Origin: an uncultured Azohydromonas sp.
GTDB lineage: Bacteria; Pseudomonadota; Gammaproteobacteria; Burkholderiales; Burkholderiaceae_C
NCBI RefSeq assembly: GCF_937926365.1
Contig: NZ_CALAOH010000015.1
Span: 1-19,717, forward strand
DNA length: 19,717 nucleotides
Direction: 5' to 3'
Shown here: positions 8,690 to 15,696 of the stretch, piece by piece
Layout of the letters: every line of letters begins with the position of its first letter
Position numbering within the stretch: position 1 is the first letter of the stretch
Notes under the pieces: model-generated
What the model saw: the letters and a program-made list of their open reading frames with translations, nothing else
Databases searched by the model: none
What the model was told of the DNA's origin: nothing
Position numbers and translations under genes: made by a program

Positions 8690-8754
8690 GAGGTCAAAGG
8701 CGATCTCCCAAGGAATTTGATTGGCATCCGGCCAAGGTCGGTCGGAAGCGCCAA
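8690..8754 (+). promoter_or_regulatory. ANTAR-recognition leader: two hairpins with A1/G4 hexaloops
   Basis: Hairpin 1: GAGGTC (8690-8695) pairs with GATCTC (8702-8707), one G-T included, around the loop AAAGGC. Hairpin 2: TCCGGCC (8727-8733) pairs with GGTCGGA (8740-8746), one G-T included, around the loop AAGGTC. Hairpin 2 is extended by an outer TTGGC/GCCAA stem (8721-8725 with 8750-8754) across a small internal loop. Both loops are six bases with A at position 1 and G at position 4, the conserved pattern bound by ANTAR proteins such as NasT and EutV. A terminator follows directly. The adjacent nasT supplies the likely ligand protein. Confidence 0.85.
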
Positions 8755-8756
8755 CA

Positions 8757-8770
8757 GGACGACGGCGTCC
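8757..8770 (+). promoter_or_regulatory. Possible antiterminator hairpin
   Basis: GGACG (8757-8761) can pair with CGTCC (8766-8770) around the loop ACGG. It uses most of the 5' arm of the terminator that begins at 8763, so the two folds exclude each other. It could be the switch between ANTAR binding and read-through, although ANTAR systems can also act by hairpin 2 alone. Confidence 0.4.
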
Positions 8771-8823
8771 CCATGCCCCGAGGCTGCACCTGCAGCGCGG
8801 GTCACAGGGACGCCGCTTTTTTT
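8763..8823 (+). terminator. Leader attenuator (intrinsic terminator) before nrtA
   Basis: CGGCGTCCC (8763-8771) pairs with GGGACGCCG (8807-8815), followed by C and seven T (8817-8823). The interior contains further stems, CCCG/CGGG (8777-8780 with 8798-8801) and GCTGC/GCAGC around ACCT (8783-8796). It lies 40 bases upstream of nrtA within the predicted transcript, so it would stop transcription unless antagonised. Confidence 0.85.
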
Positions 8824-8862
8824 GCCCATCACAAAACCACCTGCCATCTATAGGGACACCCG

Positions 8863-10131
8863 ATGAACAAGGACGCGATCAACATGGGACGCCGCTCGAT
8901 CGTCAAGGCCGCCGCCGCGACGGCCGCCACCGCCGCCACCACCGGCCTGATCCCGGGACTGCAGGCCGCGGTCTATGCCGCCGGCTCCGACAAGCCGGAG
9001 AAGGAAGAAGTGCGCATCGGCTTCATCCCGCTGACCGACTGCGCCTCGGTGGTGATGGCCTCGGTGCTGGGCTTCGACAAGAAGTACGGCGTCAAGATCG
9101 TGCCGACCAAGGAAGCCTCCTGGGCCGGCGTGCGCGACAAGCTCGTCAATGGTGAGCTGGACATGGCGCACGTGCTCTACGGCCTGATCTACGGCGTGCA
9201 CCTGGGCTTGGGTGGCCCCAAGAAGGACATGGCCGTGCTCATGGCGCTCAACAACAACGGCCAAGCCATCACCCTGTCCAAGGCGCTGGCCGACAAGGGT
9301 GCGGTGGATGGTCCTTCACTGGCCAAGCTGATGGCCAAGGAGAAGCGCGAGTACACCTTCGCGGGCACCTTCCCGACCGGTACGCACGCGATGTGGATGC
9401 ACTACTGGCTGGCCGCGGCCGGGATCAATCCGCTGTCCGGCGCCAAGCTCATCACGGTGCCGCCGCCGCAGATGGTGGCCAACATGCGCGTGGGCAACAT
9501 GGACGGCTTCTGCGTGGGCGAACCCTGGAACCACCGAGCCATCATGGACGGCATCGGCATCACCGCCAACACCACGCAGGACATCTGGAAGGACCACCCC
9601 GAGAAGGTCCTGGGCACCACGGCCGACTTCGTCAAGAAGTACCCCAACACCGCGCGCGCCGTGATGATGGCCGTGCTCGAAGCCGGCCGCTGGATCGACG
9701 CCAGCCTGCAGAACAAGATGAAGATGGCCGAGACGGTGGCCGACAAGTCCTACGTCAACACCAGCGTGGACGCCATCAACCAGCGCATCCTGGGCCGCTA
9801 CCAGAACGGCCTGGGCAAGACCTGGGACGACCCCAACCACATGAAGTTCTTCAACGACGGCGCGGTGAACTTCCCCTACCTGTCGGACGGCATGTGGTTC
9901 CTCACGCAGCACAAGCGCTGGGGCCTGCTCAAGGCGCACCCGGACTACCTGGCCGTCGCCAAGCAGATCAACCAGATCGACCTCTACCGCGAGGCCGCCT
10001 CGGCCATGAAGATCAGCGTGCCCAAGGACGTGATGCGCACCAGCAAGCTCATCGACGGCGTGGTGTGGGACGGCAAGGACCCCGCCAAGTACGCGGAAGG
10101 CTTCCGGATCAAGGCCGGCGTCGCCGCCTGA
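8863..10131 (+). CDS. nrtA: Nitrate/nitrite ABC transporter substrate-binding protein (NrtA/NasF family)
   Basis: This is a 422-residue periplasmic binding protein of the NrtA/CmpA family that captures nitrate and hands it to the permease. The N-terminus has a twin-arginine motif (GRRSIVK, R10-R11), an Ala/Thr-rich hydrophobic stretch, and a likely cleavage near residues 38-41, so export by Tat is probable. Family blocks include IGFIPLTDCASVVMAS, the WAGVRDKLVNGELDMAH region, TFPTGTHAMWMHYWLAAAG, and GNMDGFCVGEPWNHRA in the ligand cleft. The ATG at 8863 has TAGGGA nine bases upstream; a second ATG at 8884 is possible but would leave the same signal. It is the first gene of the transport operon behind the ANTAR leader. 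Bicarbonate (CmpA) or another oxyanion is a less likely ligand given the neighbouring nasT. Confidence 0.92.
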   Translation: MNKDAINMGRRSIVKAAAATAATAATTGLIPGLQAAVYAAGSDKPEKEEVRIGFIPLTDCASVVMASVLGFDKKYGVKIVPTKEASWAGVRDKLVNGELDMAHVLYGLIYGVHLGLGGPKKDMAVLMALNNNGQAITLSKALADKGAVDGPSLAKLMAKEKREYTFAGTFPTGTHAMWMHYWLAAAGINPLSGAKLITVPPPQMVANMRVGNMDGFCVGEPWNHRAIMDGIGITANTTQDIWKDHPEKVLGTTADFVKKYPNTARAVMMAVLEAGRWIDASLQNKMKMAETVADKSYVNTSVDAINQRILGRYQNGLGKTWDDPNHMKFFNDGAVNFPYLSDGMWFLTQHKRWGLLKAHPDYLAVAKQINQIDLYREAASAMKISVPKDVMRTSKLIDGVVWDGKDPAKYAEGFRIKAGVAA

Positions 10132-10164
10132 CGGCACCGCACCAGCACCCTTCAGGAGAAGACC

Positions 10165-11061
10165 ATGGTCAGTGCCGTCTTTCACTCGCCCGCCGAAGCC
10201 GCCGCGGAGGCTTGCGCCAAGCCCGCCACCGCGGCCAAGCCCTCGCACGCGCCGGCCGCCAAGGCCATCGCGCCGCGCCGCCCGCTCATCGACCACCGCA
10301 CCCTGGCCGGCGCCGTGCTGCCACCGGTGGGTGGCATCGCGCTGCTGGTGGGCCTTTGGGCCCTGCTCACGATGAACAGCACCACCTTCCCGACACCGGC
10401 GGCGACCTGGGAAGCCGCCGTGCAACTGTTCGCGGACCCCTTCTACCGCAACGGTCCCAACGACCAGGGCATCGGCTGGAACATCCTCAACTCGCTGCAG
10501 CGCGTGGCCGTGGGTTTCGGCCTGGCGGCGCTGGTAGGCATCCCGCTGGGCTTCCTGATCGGCCGCTTCGCCGTGCTCAACCGCATGGTCTCGCCGCTGG
10601 TGAGCCTGCTGCGCCCGGTGTCGCCGCTGGCGTGGCTGCCCATCGGGCTGCTCGTGTTCAAGTCCGCCAACCCGGCCGCGATCTGGACCATCTTCATCTG
10701 CTCGATCTGGCCGATGGTGATCAACACCGCCGTGGGCGTGCAGCGCGTGCCGCAGGACTACCTCAACGTGGCGCGCGTGCTCAACCTCAGCGAGCTAACG
10801 CTGGCGCGCAAGATCCTCTTCCCCGCTGTGCTGCCCTACATGCTCACCGGCGTACGCCTGTCGGTCGGCACCGCCTGGCTGGTGATCGTGGCCGCGGAGA
10901 TGCTCACCGGCGGCGTCGGCATCGGCTTCTGGGTCTGGGACGAGTGGAACAACCTCAACGTGCAGCACATCATCATCGCCATCGTCGTCATCGGCGTGGT
11001 TGGCCTGCTGCTGGAGCAGGCGCTGGTGGCCCTGGCCAAGCGCTTCTCCTTCGATGACTGA
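10165..11061 (+). CDS. nrtB: Nitrate ABC transporter permease
   Basis: This 298-residue inner-membrane permease forms the channel of the importer, probably as a homodimer. The first ~45 residues are an Ala/Pro/Lys-rich cytoplasmic extension. Hydrophobic segments follow at roughly 48-70, 110-133, 143-165, 170-192, 226-247 and 267-290. The ATPase-coupling EAA-type loop lies around 203-230 (ARVLNLSELTLARKILFP). The start at 10165 has an AGGAGA ribosome-binding site. It begins 33 bases after nrtA and ends 28 before the ATPase gene. The family (BPD_transp_1) is clear; nitrate specificity rests on nrtA and nasT next to it. Confidence 0.92.
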   Translation: MVSAVFHSPAEAAAEACAKPATAAKPSHAPAAKAIAPRRPLIDHRTLAGAVLPPVGGIALLVGLWALLTMNSTTFPTPAATWEAAVQLFADPFYRNGPNDQGIGWNILNSLQRVAVGFGLAALVGIPLGFLIGRFAVLNRMVSPLVSLLRPVSPLAWLPIGLLVFKSANPAAIWTIFICSIWPMVINTAVGVQRVPQDYLNVARVLNLSELTLARKILFPAVLPYMLTGVRLSVGTAWLVIVAAEMLTGGVGIGFWVWDEWNNLNVQHIIIAIVVIGVVGLLLEQALVALAKRFSFDD

Positions 11062-11089
11062 CCGAACCACACGAGCCTGAGGACCTACC

Positions 11090-11884
11090 ATGCAGAACTT
11101 CATCAGCATCGAAGGCGCCGAGATGGTGTTCGACACCAAGAAGGGCCGCTTCCACGCACTGCAACGCATCGACCTGCGCATCGCCCAGGGCGAGTTCGTG
11201 TCGCTCATCGGCCACTCCGGCTGCGGCAAGAGCACGCTGCTCAACCTCATCGCCGGCCTGACTCGGCCCACCCAGGGCGTGCTGCTGTGCGAGAACCGCG
11301 AGATCACCGGCCCCGGCCCGGAGCGTGCGGTCGTGTTCCAGAACCATTCGCTGCTGCCCTGGCTGAGCTGCTACGACAACGTGTACCTGGGCGTGGAACG
11401 CGTCTTCGGCGCCAAGGAAGGCAAGGCCCAACTCAAGGCGCGCACGCTGGCGGCGCTGGAGCTGGTGGGCATGAGCCACGCAATCAACAAGCGCCCCAAC
11501 GAGGTCTCCGGCGGCATGAAGCAGCGCGTGGGCATCGCCCGCGCCCTGGCGATGGAGCCCAAGGTGCTGCTGATGGACGAGCCCTTCGGCGCCCTGGACG
11601 CGCTCACCCGCGCCAAGCTGCAGGACGAGCTGCTGCGCATCGTCGCGCGCACCCGGAGCACCGTGGTGATGGTCACGCACGACGTGGACGAGGCCGTGCT
11701 GCTGTCCGACCGCATCGTGATGATGACCAACGGCCCGGCCGCCACCATCGGCGAGATCGCCACCGTGGACCTGGAGCGCCCGCGCGACCGCGTGGCGCTG
11801 GCCGAGGACCTGCGCTACATCCGGCTGCGCAAGCAGGTGCTGGACTTCCTCTACACCCGCCACGGCGAGAAGCGCGCCGCCTGA
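11090..11884 (+). CDS. nrtD: Nitrate ABC transporter ATP-binding protein (single-domain, NrtD/NasD-like)
   Basis: This is a 264-residue cytoplasmic ATPase that powers nitrate import. It has a Walker A motif GHSGCGKST (41-49), a Q-loop Q84, a signature VSGGMKQRVGIARALA (139-154), Walker B VLLMDEPFGALDA (159-171) and the switch H197 in VTHDVDEA. It lacks the C-terminal NrtA-like domain found in cyanobacterial NrtC, so it corresponds to the plain NrtD/NasD type (databases may call it nrtC by position). The ATG at 11090 has a GAGGA ribosome-binding site. It is the last gene of the operon and is followed by terminators; no reductase gene follows. Confidence 0.92.
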   Translation: MQNFISIEGAEMVFDTKKGRFHALQRIDLRIAQGEFVSLIGHSGCGKSTLLNLIAGLTRPTQGVLLCENREITGPGPERAVVFQNHSLLPWLSCYDNVYLGVERVFGAKEGKAQLKARTLAALELVGMSHAINKRPNEVSGGMKQRVGIARALAMEPKVLLMDEPFGALDALTRAKLQDELLRIVARTRSTVVMVTHDVDEAVLLSDRIVMMTNGPAATIGEIATVDLERPRDRVALAEDLRYIRLRKQVLDFLYTRHGEKRAA

Positions 11885-11897
11885 CGCGTGCCGCAGC

Positions 11898-11931
11898 AGG
11901 GCGGCGGGGCCCGGCTTCGGAACGCCGCCCT
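11898..11931 (+). terminator. First hairpin after the transport operon
   Basis: AGGGCGGCG (11898-11906) pairs with CGCCGCCCT (11923-11931) and is followed by a short TTACTT tract, 14 bases after the ATPase stop. It is a plausible but modest terminator. Confidence 0.55.
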
Positions 11932-11939
11932 TTACTTGG

Positions 11940-11972
11940 CGCCTGCGTGCCGCAGCACGCGGGCGTTTTTTT
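11940..11972 (+). terminator. Strong intrinsic terminator of the transport operon
   Basis: An 11-bp stem (CGCCTGCGTGC with GCACGCGGGCG, one T-G pair) carries the tetraloop CGCA and is followed directly by seven T (11966-11972). This is the main stop for plus-strand transcription. Confidence 0.9.
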
Positions 11973-11997
11973 CGTGGCAGGCCAAAGTGCCGGACCC

Positions 11998-12031
11998 AAG
12001 CAAAAGGGGCCGCAAGGCCCCTTTTGCTTTT
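11998..12031. terminator. Bidirectional terminator between convergent operons
   Basis: A perfect 14-bp stem (11998-12011 with 12016-12029) carries a GCAA tetraloop. The arms contain AAAAGGGGCC/GGCCCCTTTT. The plus strand ends in TTTTGCTTTT. The minus strand gives TTTTGCTTGG after the stem, 17 bases past the fdx stop. It can close the isc operon from the right and back up the transport terminators from the left. Confidence 0.85.
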
Positions 12032-12047
12032 CACTGGTGCGCTTCGT

Positions 12048-12386
12048 TCAGTGCTTCTCGCGTGCGTGGTTGATCGAGTACTTCGGGATCTCAATCGTCA
12101 CGTCCTGGTCCGAGATGATGGCCTGGCACGACAGGCGCGAAGTGGGCTCCAGGCCCCAGGCGCGGTCGAGCAGATCTTCCTCGGCCTCGTCCATCTCGCC
12201 CAGGGATTTGAAACCCTCGCGCACCACCACGTGGCAGGTGGTGCAAGCGCAGCTCAGCTCGCAGGCGTGCTCGATTTCAATGTGGTTGTCCAGCAGCGCC
12301 TCGCAGATCGAGGTGCCGCGCTTGGCCTCGATGGTGGCGCCTTCCGGACAGAACTCGGCGTGGGGCAGGATGCGGATGACGGGCAT
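12048..12386 (-). CDS. fdx: ISC-system [2Fe-2S] ferredoxin
   Basis: This is a 112-residue adrenodoxin-type ferredoxin that donates electrons for Fe-S cluster assembly on IscU. The cluster ligands are C42, C48, C51 and C87 in the arrangement C-x5-C-x2-C ... C; an extra C46 lies inside the loop (HACELSCACTTCH), as in E. coli Fdx. The C-terminal WGLEPTSRLSCQA and IPKYSINHARE segments are diagnostic. It is the last gene of the isc operon, 14 bases after hscA, and is closed by the bidirectional terminator. No iscX follows it. Confidence 0.97.
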   Translation of the reverse strand: MPVIRILPHAEFCPEGATIEAKRGTSICEALLDNHIEIEHACELSCACTTCHVVVREGFKSLGEMDEAEEDLLDRAWGLEPTSRLSCQAIISDQDVTIEIPKYSINHAREKH

Positions 12387-12400
12387 GGGCGACTTTCGGT

Positions 12401-14269
12401 TCAGACTTCTTCGATGGTGCGGCCGGTGAGCGCGGACTGGATGCCGCGGTTCATGCGCGCGGCGGCAAAGGCCTCGGTGCCCTTGGCCAGGCGCTCGACG
12501 GCGGCGTTGATGGCGGCGTGGTCCTGGCCCTGGGCCACCTCGGCCAGCTCGCGCATGAGGGCGTCGATGGCGGCGCGCTCCTGTTCGTTGAGCAGGTCCG
12601 CGTCGGCGGCCAGCGCCGATTGCGTGGCCAGCAGCATGCGCTCGGCCTCCACCAGCGCCTCGCGCAGCGCGCGCGCGCTCATGTCGGCGTCGGCCTGCTG
12701 GAAGCCCTCCTGCAGCATGCGCGCGATGTCCTCGTCGGCCAGCCCGTAGCTGGGCTTCACCTGCACCGCGGCCTCCACGCCCGTGCTCTGCTCGCGGGCG
12801 GAGACGTGCAGCAGGCCGTCGGCATCGACCTCGAAGGTGACGCGGATGCGCGCCGCGCCCGCCACCATCGGCGGGATGCCGCGCAGCTCGAAGCGTGCCA
12901 GCGAACGGCAGTCGCTCACCAGCTCGCGCTCGCCCTGCACCACGTGGATGGCCATGGCGGTCTGGCCGTCCTTGAAGGTGGTGAACTCCTGGGCCTTGGC
13001 CACGGGGATGGTGGTGTTGCGCTCGATGATGCGCTCCACCAGCCCGCCCATGGTCTCGATGCCCAGCGACAGCGGAATCACGTCCAGCAGCAGGATGTCC
13101 TCCGCGCCGGCGTGGCCCGCGAGCTGGTTGGCCTGCACCGCCGCGCCCAGCGCGACCACCTCGTCGGGGTTGAGGTTCACCAGCGGGTCGCGGCCGAAGT
13201 ACGCGCCCACGGCGCGGCGCACGGCCGGTACACGGGTGGAGCCGCCCACCATCACCACGCCCTGCACTTCGTCGCGCGACACCTTGGCGTCGCGCAGCAC
13301 ACGGCGCACGCTGGCCAGCGTGCGGTCCACCAGCGGCTTGGACACTTCCTCGAACTGCGCCCGCGTCACCGGCACTTCCAGCACACCGTCGCCCAGCTCG
13401 CAGCGCAGCACCGTCTGCTCCTCGCTGCTGAGCGCTTCCTTGGCCGCACGCGCGCTCACCAGCAGCGCGCGCTTGTCGTGCGCGCTGAACTCGGCGCCCA
13501 CGGCCTCGCGGCCACTCTGCGCCAGGGCCCAGTCGGCCAGCAGGGCGTCGAAGTCGTCGCCGCCCAGCGCGGCATCCCCACCGGTGGCGACCACCTCGAA
13601 CACGCCCTTGGTCAGGCGCAGCAGCGAGATGTCGAAGGTGCCGCCGCCCAGGTCGTAGACGGCGTAGAGGCCCTCGCTGCCGTTGTCCAGCCCGTAGGCC
13701 ACGGCAGCCGCGGTGGGCTCGTTGATCAGGCGCAGCACGTTGATGCCGGCGAGCTTGGCGGCGTCCTTGGTCGCCTGGCGCTGCGCGTCGTCGAAATACG
13801 CCGGCACCGTGATGACGGCGCCGAACAGGTCGTCGTTGAAGGTGTCCTCGGCGCGGTGGCGCAGCGTGGCCAGGATCTCGGCGGACACTTCCACCGGCGA
13901 TTTCACGCCTTCGCGCGTGTGCACCGCCACCATGCCGGGCTGGTCCACGAAGCGGTAGGGCAGCTTGGCGTGGCCGGCCAGGTCCGCCAGCTTGCGGCCC
14001 ATGAAGCGCTTGACGGAGACGACGGTGTTCTCCGGATCATCGGCCTGCACGGCCAGCGCGTCGTGGCCGATCTGGCGCCGGCCGCCGTCGAGATAGCGCA
14101 CGGCCGAGGGCAGGATGACGCGGCCCTGTTCGTCAGGCAGGCACTCGGCCACGCCGTGTCGCACCGCGGCGACCAGGGAGTGCGTGGTGCCCAGGTCGAT
14201 GCCGACGGCGATGCGCCGCTGGTGCGGGTCCGGTGTCTGGCCGGGTTCGGAGATCTGCAGCAGTGCCAT
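12401..14269 (-). CDS. hscA: Fe-S assembly chaperone HscA (Hsp70 family)
   Basis: HscA is a specialised Hsp70 that binds IscU at its LPPVK motif and drives cluster transfer using ATP, stimulated by HscB. The 622-residue product has the phosphate-1 motif GIDLGTTHS (23-31), the phosphate-2 motif YDLGGGTFD (205-213), an adenosine motif with VMVGGSTRVP, and a substrate domain with LLDVIPLSLGIETMGG. Its length matches HscA (616 in E. coli), and it lacks the long GGMP-rich lid tail of DnaK. The ATG at 14269 is 33 bases after hscB. The substrate LPPVK is present in the IscU encoded nearby. Confidence 0.97.
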   Translation of the reverse strand: MALLQISEPGQTPDPHQRRIAVGIDLGTTHSLVAAVRHGVAECLPDEQGRVILPSAVRYLDGGRRQIGHDALAVQADDPENTVVSVKRFMGRKLADLAGHAKLPYRFVDQPGMVAVHTREGVKSPVEVSAEILATLRHRAEDTFNDDLFGAVITVPAYFDDAQRQATKDAAKLAGINVLRLINEPTAAAVAYGLDNGSEGLYAVYDLGGGTFDISLLRLTKGVFEVVATGGDAALGGDDFDALLADWALAQSGREAVGAEFSAHDKRALLVSARAAKEALSSEEQTVLRCELGDGVLEVPVTRAQFEEVSKPLVDRTLASVRRVLRDAKVSRDEVQGVVMVGGSTRVPAVRRAVGAYFGRDPLVNLNPDEVVALGAAVQANQLAGHAGAEDILLLDVIPLSLGIETMGGLVERIIERNTTIPVAKAQEFTTFKDGQTAMAIHVVQGERELVSDCRSLARFELRGIPPMVAGAARIRVTFEVDADGLLHVSAREQSTGVEAAVQVKPSYGLADEDIARMLQEGFQQADADMSARALREALVEAERMLLATQSALAADADLLNEQERAAIDALMRELAEVAQGQDHAAINAAVERLAKGTEAFAAARMNRGIQSALTGRTIEEV

Positions 14270-14302
14270 GTCTCGTTGTTCTGTATGCGCGAGGGAGGGC
14301 CG

Positions 14303-14821
14303 TTATTGTCCCAGCGCGTCCAATCGGGCCTCGATGTCCTCGCGAAAGCGCGCGACGAACATGAGGGCTCTGACGCGCTGCGCCGCCGTGGCGGCGTCGT
14401 GGCGCTCGTCCAGCAGCTGCCTTACCTCCTCCAGCAGCGCCTTCTCGGAGACCCGTACTTCCTCGTCCAGCGCCTCCACCGCGGCGGCATCTTCGGCCTC
14501 CTCCAGCGCTTCGCGCCATTCCATCTGCTGCATCAGGAAGGCACCGGGCATGGCGGTGTTGTTGTGCGCGTCGATGGGCGCACCGCGCAGCTCGCACAGG
14601 TAGGCGGCGCGCGTGAGCGGGTCGCGCAGGCGGCGGTAGGCCTCGTTGACACGCACCGACCACTGCATGGCCAGGCGCTGCGCGGTGTGGCCGTCGGCGG
14701 CGAAGCGGTCCGGGTGCACGCGCGCCTGCAGCTGGCGCCAGCAGGCGTCGAGCGCGGCGCGGTCGATGGAAAACTTCGGCGCGAGGCCGAACAGCGTGAA
14801 ATCGTCGTCGGTAAGGTTCAT
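14303..14821 (-). CDS. hscB: Fe-S assembly co-chaperone HscB
   Basis: HscB is a J-protein that brings IscU to HscA and stimulates its ATPase. The 172-residue product has an N-terminal J domain with the HPD motif (H36-P37-D38, in RVHPDRF) and NEAYRRLRDPLTRAAYL. A C-terminal three-helix domain that docks IscU follows, starting with MPGAFLMQQMEWRE. The frame is open up to 14881, but the ATG at 14821 (MNLTDDDFTLFGL) fits family length (171 in E. coli). The gene follows iscA after a 106-base gap that contains a very stable hairpin. Confidence 0.96.
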   Translation of the reverse strand: MNLTDDDFTLFGLAPKFSIDRAALDACWRQLQARVHPDRFAADGHTAQRLAMQWSVRVNEAYRRLRDPLTRAAYLCELRGAPIDAHNNTAMPGAFLMQQMEWREALEEAEDAAAVEALDEEVRVSEKALLEEVRQLLDERHDAATAAQRVRALMFVARFREDIEARLDALGQ

Positions 14822-14886
14822 GAACGCGGGCCGGGCCGGCGAATCGAGCGGCGCGGCGGGCGCGCATTGTGGGCCACGCAACGACA

Positions 14887-14906
14887 GTGCCGCCCGAAGG
14901 CGGCAC
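14887..14906 (-). other. UUCG-capped hairpin between iscA and hscB
   Basis: On the minus strand, GTGCCGCC pairs with GGCGGCAC around the loop TTCG, an 8-bp perfect stem closed by the extra-stable C(UUCG)G loop. No T run follows. It lies 21 bases past the iscA stop within the operon, so it may protect or define the 3' end of an iscRSUA message rather than terminate. Confidence 0.55.
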
Positions 14907-14927
14907 CGGCACGGGCGTGGCGCGGGC

Positions 14928-15251
14928 TCAAACGCGGAAGGATTCGCCGCAACCGCAGCGGTCCTTCTCGCGCGGGTTGTGGAACTTGAAGCCCTCGTTG
15001 AGCCCTTCGCGCACGAAGTCCAGCTCGGTCCCGTCCAGGTACGGCAGGCTCTTGGGATCGATCAGGATCTTGACGCCATGTCCTTCGAAGACATGGTCCT
15101 CGGGCGCCACCTCGTCGGCGTACTCCAGCTTGTAGGCCATGCCCGAGCAGCCGGTGGTCTTGACGCCCAGCCGCACCCCCACGCCCTTGCCACGTCGCGC
15201 GAGGTAGCGCGTGACGTGGCGGGCCGCTGCTTCGGTCAACGTGACTGCCAT
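14928..15251 (-). CDS. iscA: Fe-S assembly A-type protein IscA
   Basis: This is a 107-residue A-type carrier that receives or delivers Fe-S clusters or iron during maturation. The three conserved cysteines are C35 (TTGCSGMAY), C99 and C101 (DRCGCGESF). The start at 15251 gives MAVTLTEAAARHV, the family N-terminus, and the length equals E. coli IscA (107). It begins 4 bases after iscU, so translation is probably coupled. Confidence 0.97.
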   Translation of the reverse strand: MAVTLTEAAARHVTRYLARRGKGVGVRLGVKTTGCSGMAYKLEYADEVAPEDHVFEGHGVKILIDPKSLPYLDGTELDFVREGLNEGFKFHNPREKDRCGCGESFRV

Positions 15252-15255
15252 GGCC

Positions 15256-15654
15256 TTACTGCGCCGCCGTCGAACCGTGCTTGGCCTTGTAGTCGTCCAC
15301 CGCGGCCTTGATGGCGTCCTCGGCCAGGATCGAGCAGTGGATCTTCACCGGCGGCAGCGCCAGTTCCTCGGCGATGTGCGTGTTCTTGATCGACAGCGCC
15401 TCGTCCAGCGACTTGCCCTTGACCCACTCCGTCACCAGCGAGCTCGACGCGATGGCCGAGCCGCAGCCGTAGGTCTTGAACTTGGCGTCCTCGATCAGGC
15501 CCGTGGCCGGGTTGACCTTGATCTGCAGCTTCATCACGTCGCCGCAGGCCGGCGCACCCACCATGCCGGTGCCCACCGTCTCGTCACCCTTGGCGAAGGA
15601 GCCCACATTGCGTGGGTTCTCGTAGTGGTCCACCACCTTGTCGCTGTATGCCAT
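15256..15654 (-). CDS. iscU: Fe-S cluster scaffold IscU
   Basis: IscU is the scaffold on which [2Fe-2S] clusters are built from IscS sulfur. The 132-residue product carries all ligands: C37 and D39 (GAPACGDV), C64 (TYGCGSAIASSS), H106 and C107 (KIHCSILAEDA). The HscA-recognition motif LPPVK is at 100-104. The ATG at 15654 lies 42 bases after the iscS stop with the upstream GGAGAACGGTC as ribosome-binding site. Neighbours iscS and iscA are in standard order. Confidence 0.98.
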   Translation of the reverse strand: MAYSDKVVDHYENPRNVGSFAKGDETVGTGMVGAPACGDVMKLQIKVNPATGLIEDAKFKTYGCGSAIASSSLVTEWVKGKSLDEALSIKNTHIAEELALPPVKIHCSILAEDAIKAAVDDYKAKHGSTAAQ

Positions 15655-15696
15655 GACCGTTCTCCGAAAAACTAGTGAATCAAGTGCGTGTGCGGG

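Larger units (their letters stand above)
8549..8862 (+). other. 314-base nasT-nrtA control region
   Basis: No protein gene is supported in this gap. In order it holds two NtrC-like half-sites, a sigma-54 promoter, two ANTAR hairpins, a competing short hairpin, an intrinsic terminator and the nrtA ribosome-binding site (TAGGGA, 8851-8856). Each is listed separately. Confidence 0.75.

Noticed and set aside
9393..11057. 554-residue plus-strand open frame overlapping nrtA and nrtB
   Set aside because: It is a different frame of two well-supported genes, Arg/Gly/His-rich, spanning their junction.
12518..14989. 823-residue open frame on the plus strand opposite hscA and hscB
   Set aside because: It is an antisense shadow of two certain genes with low-complexity composition.
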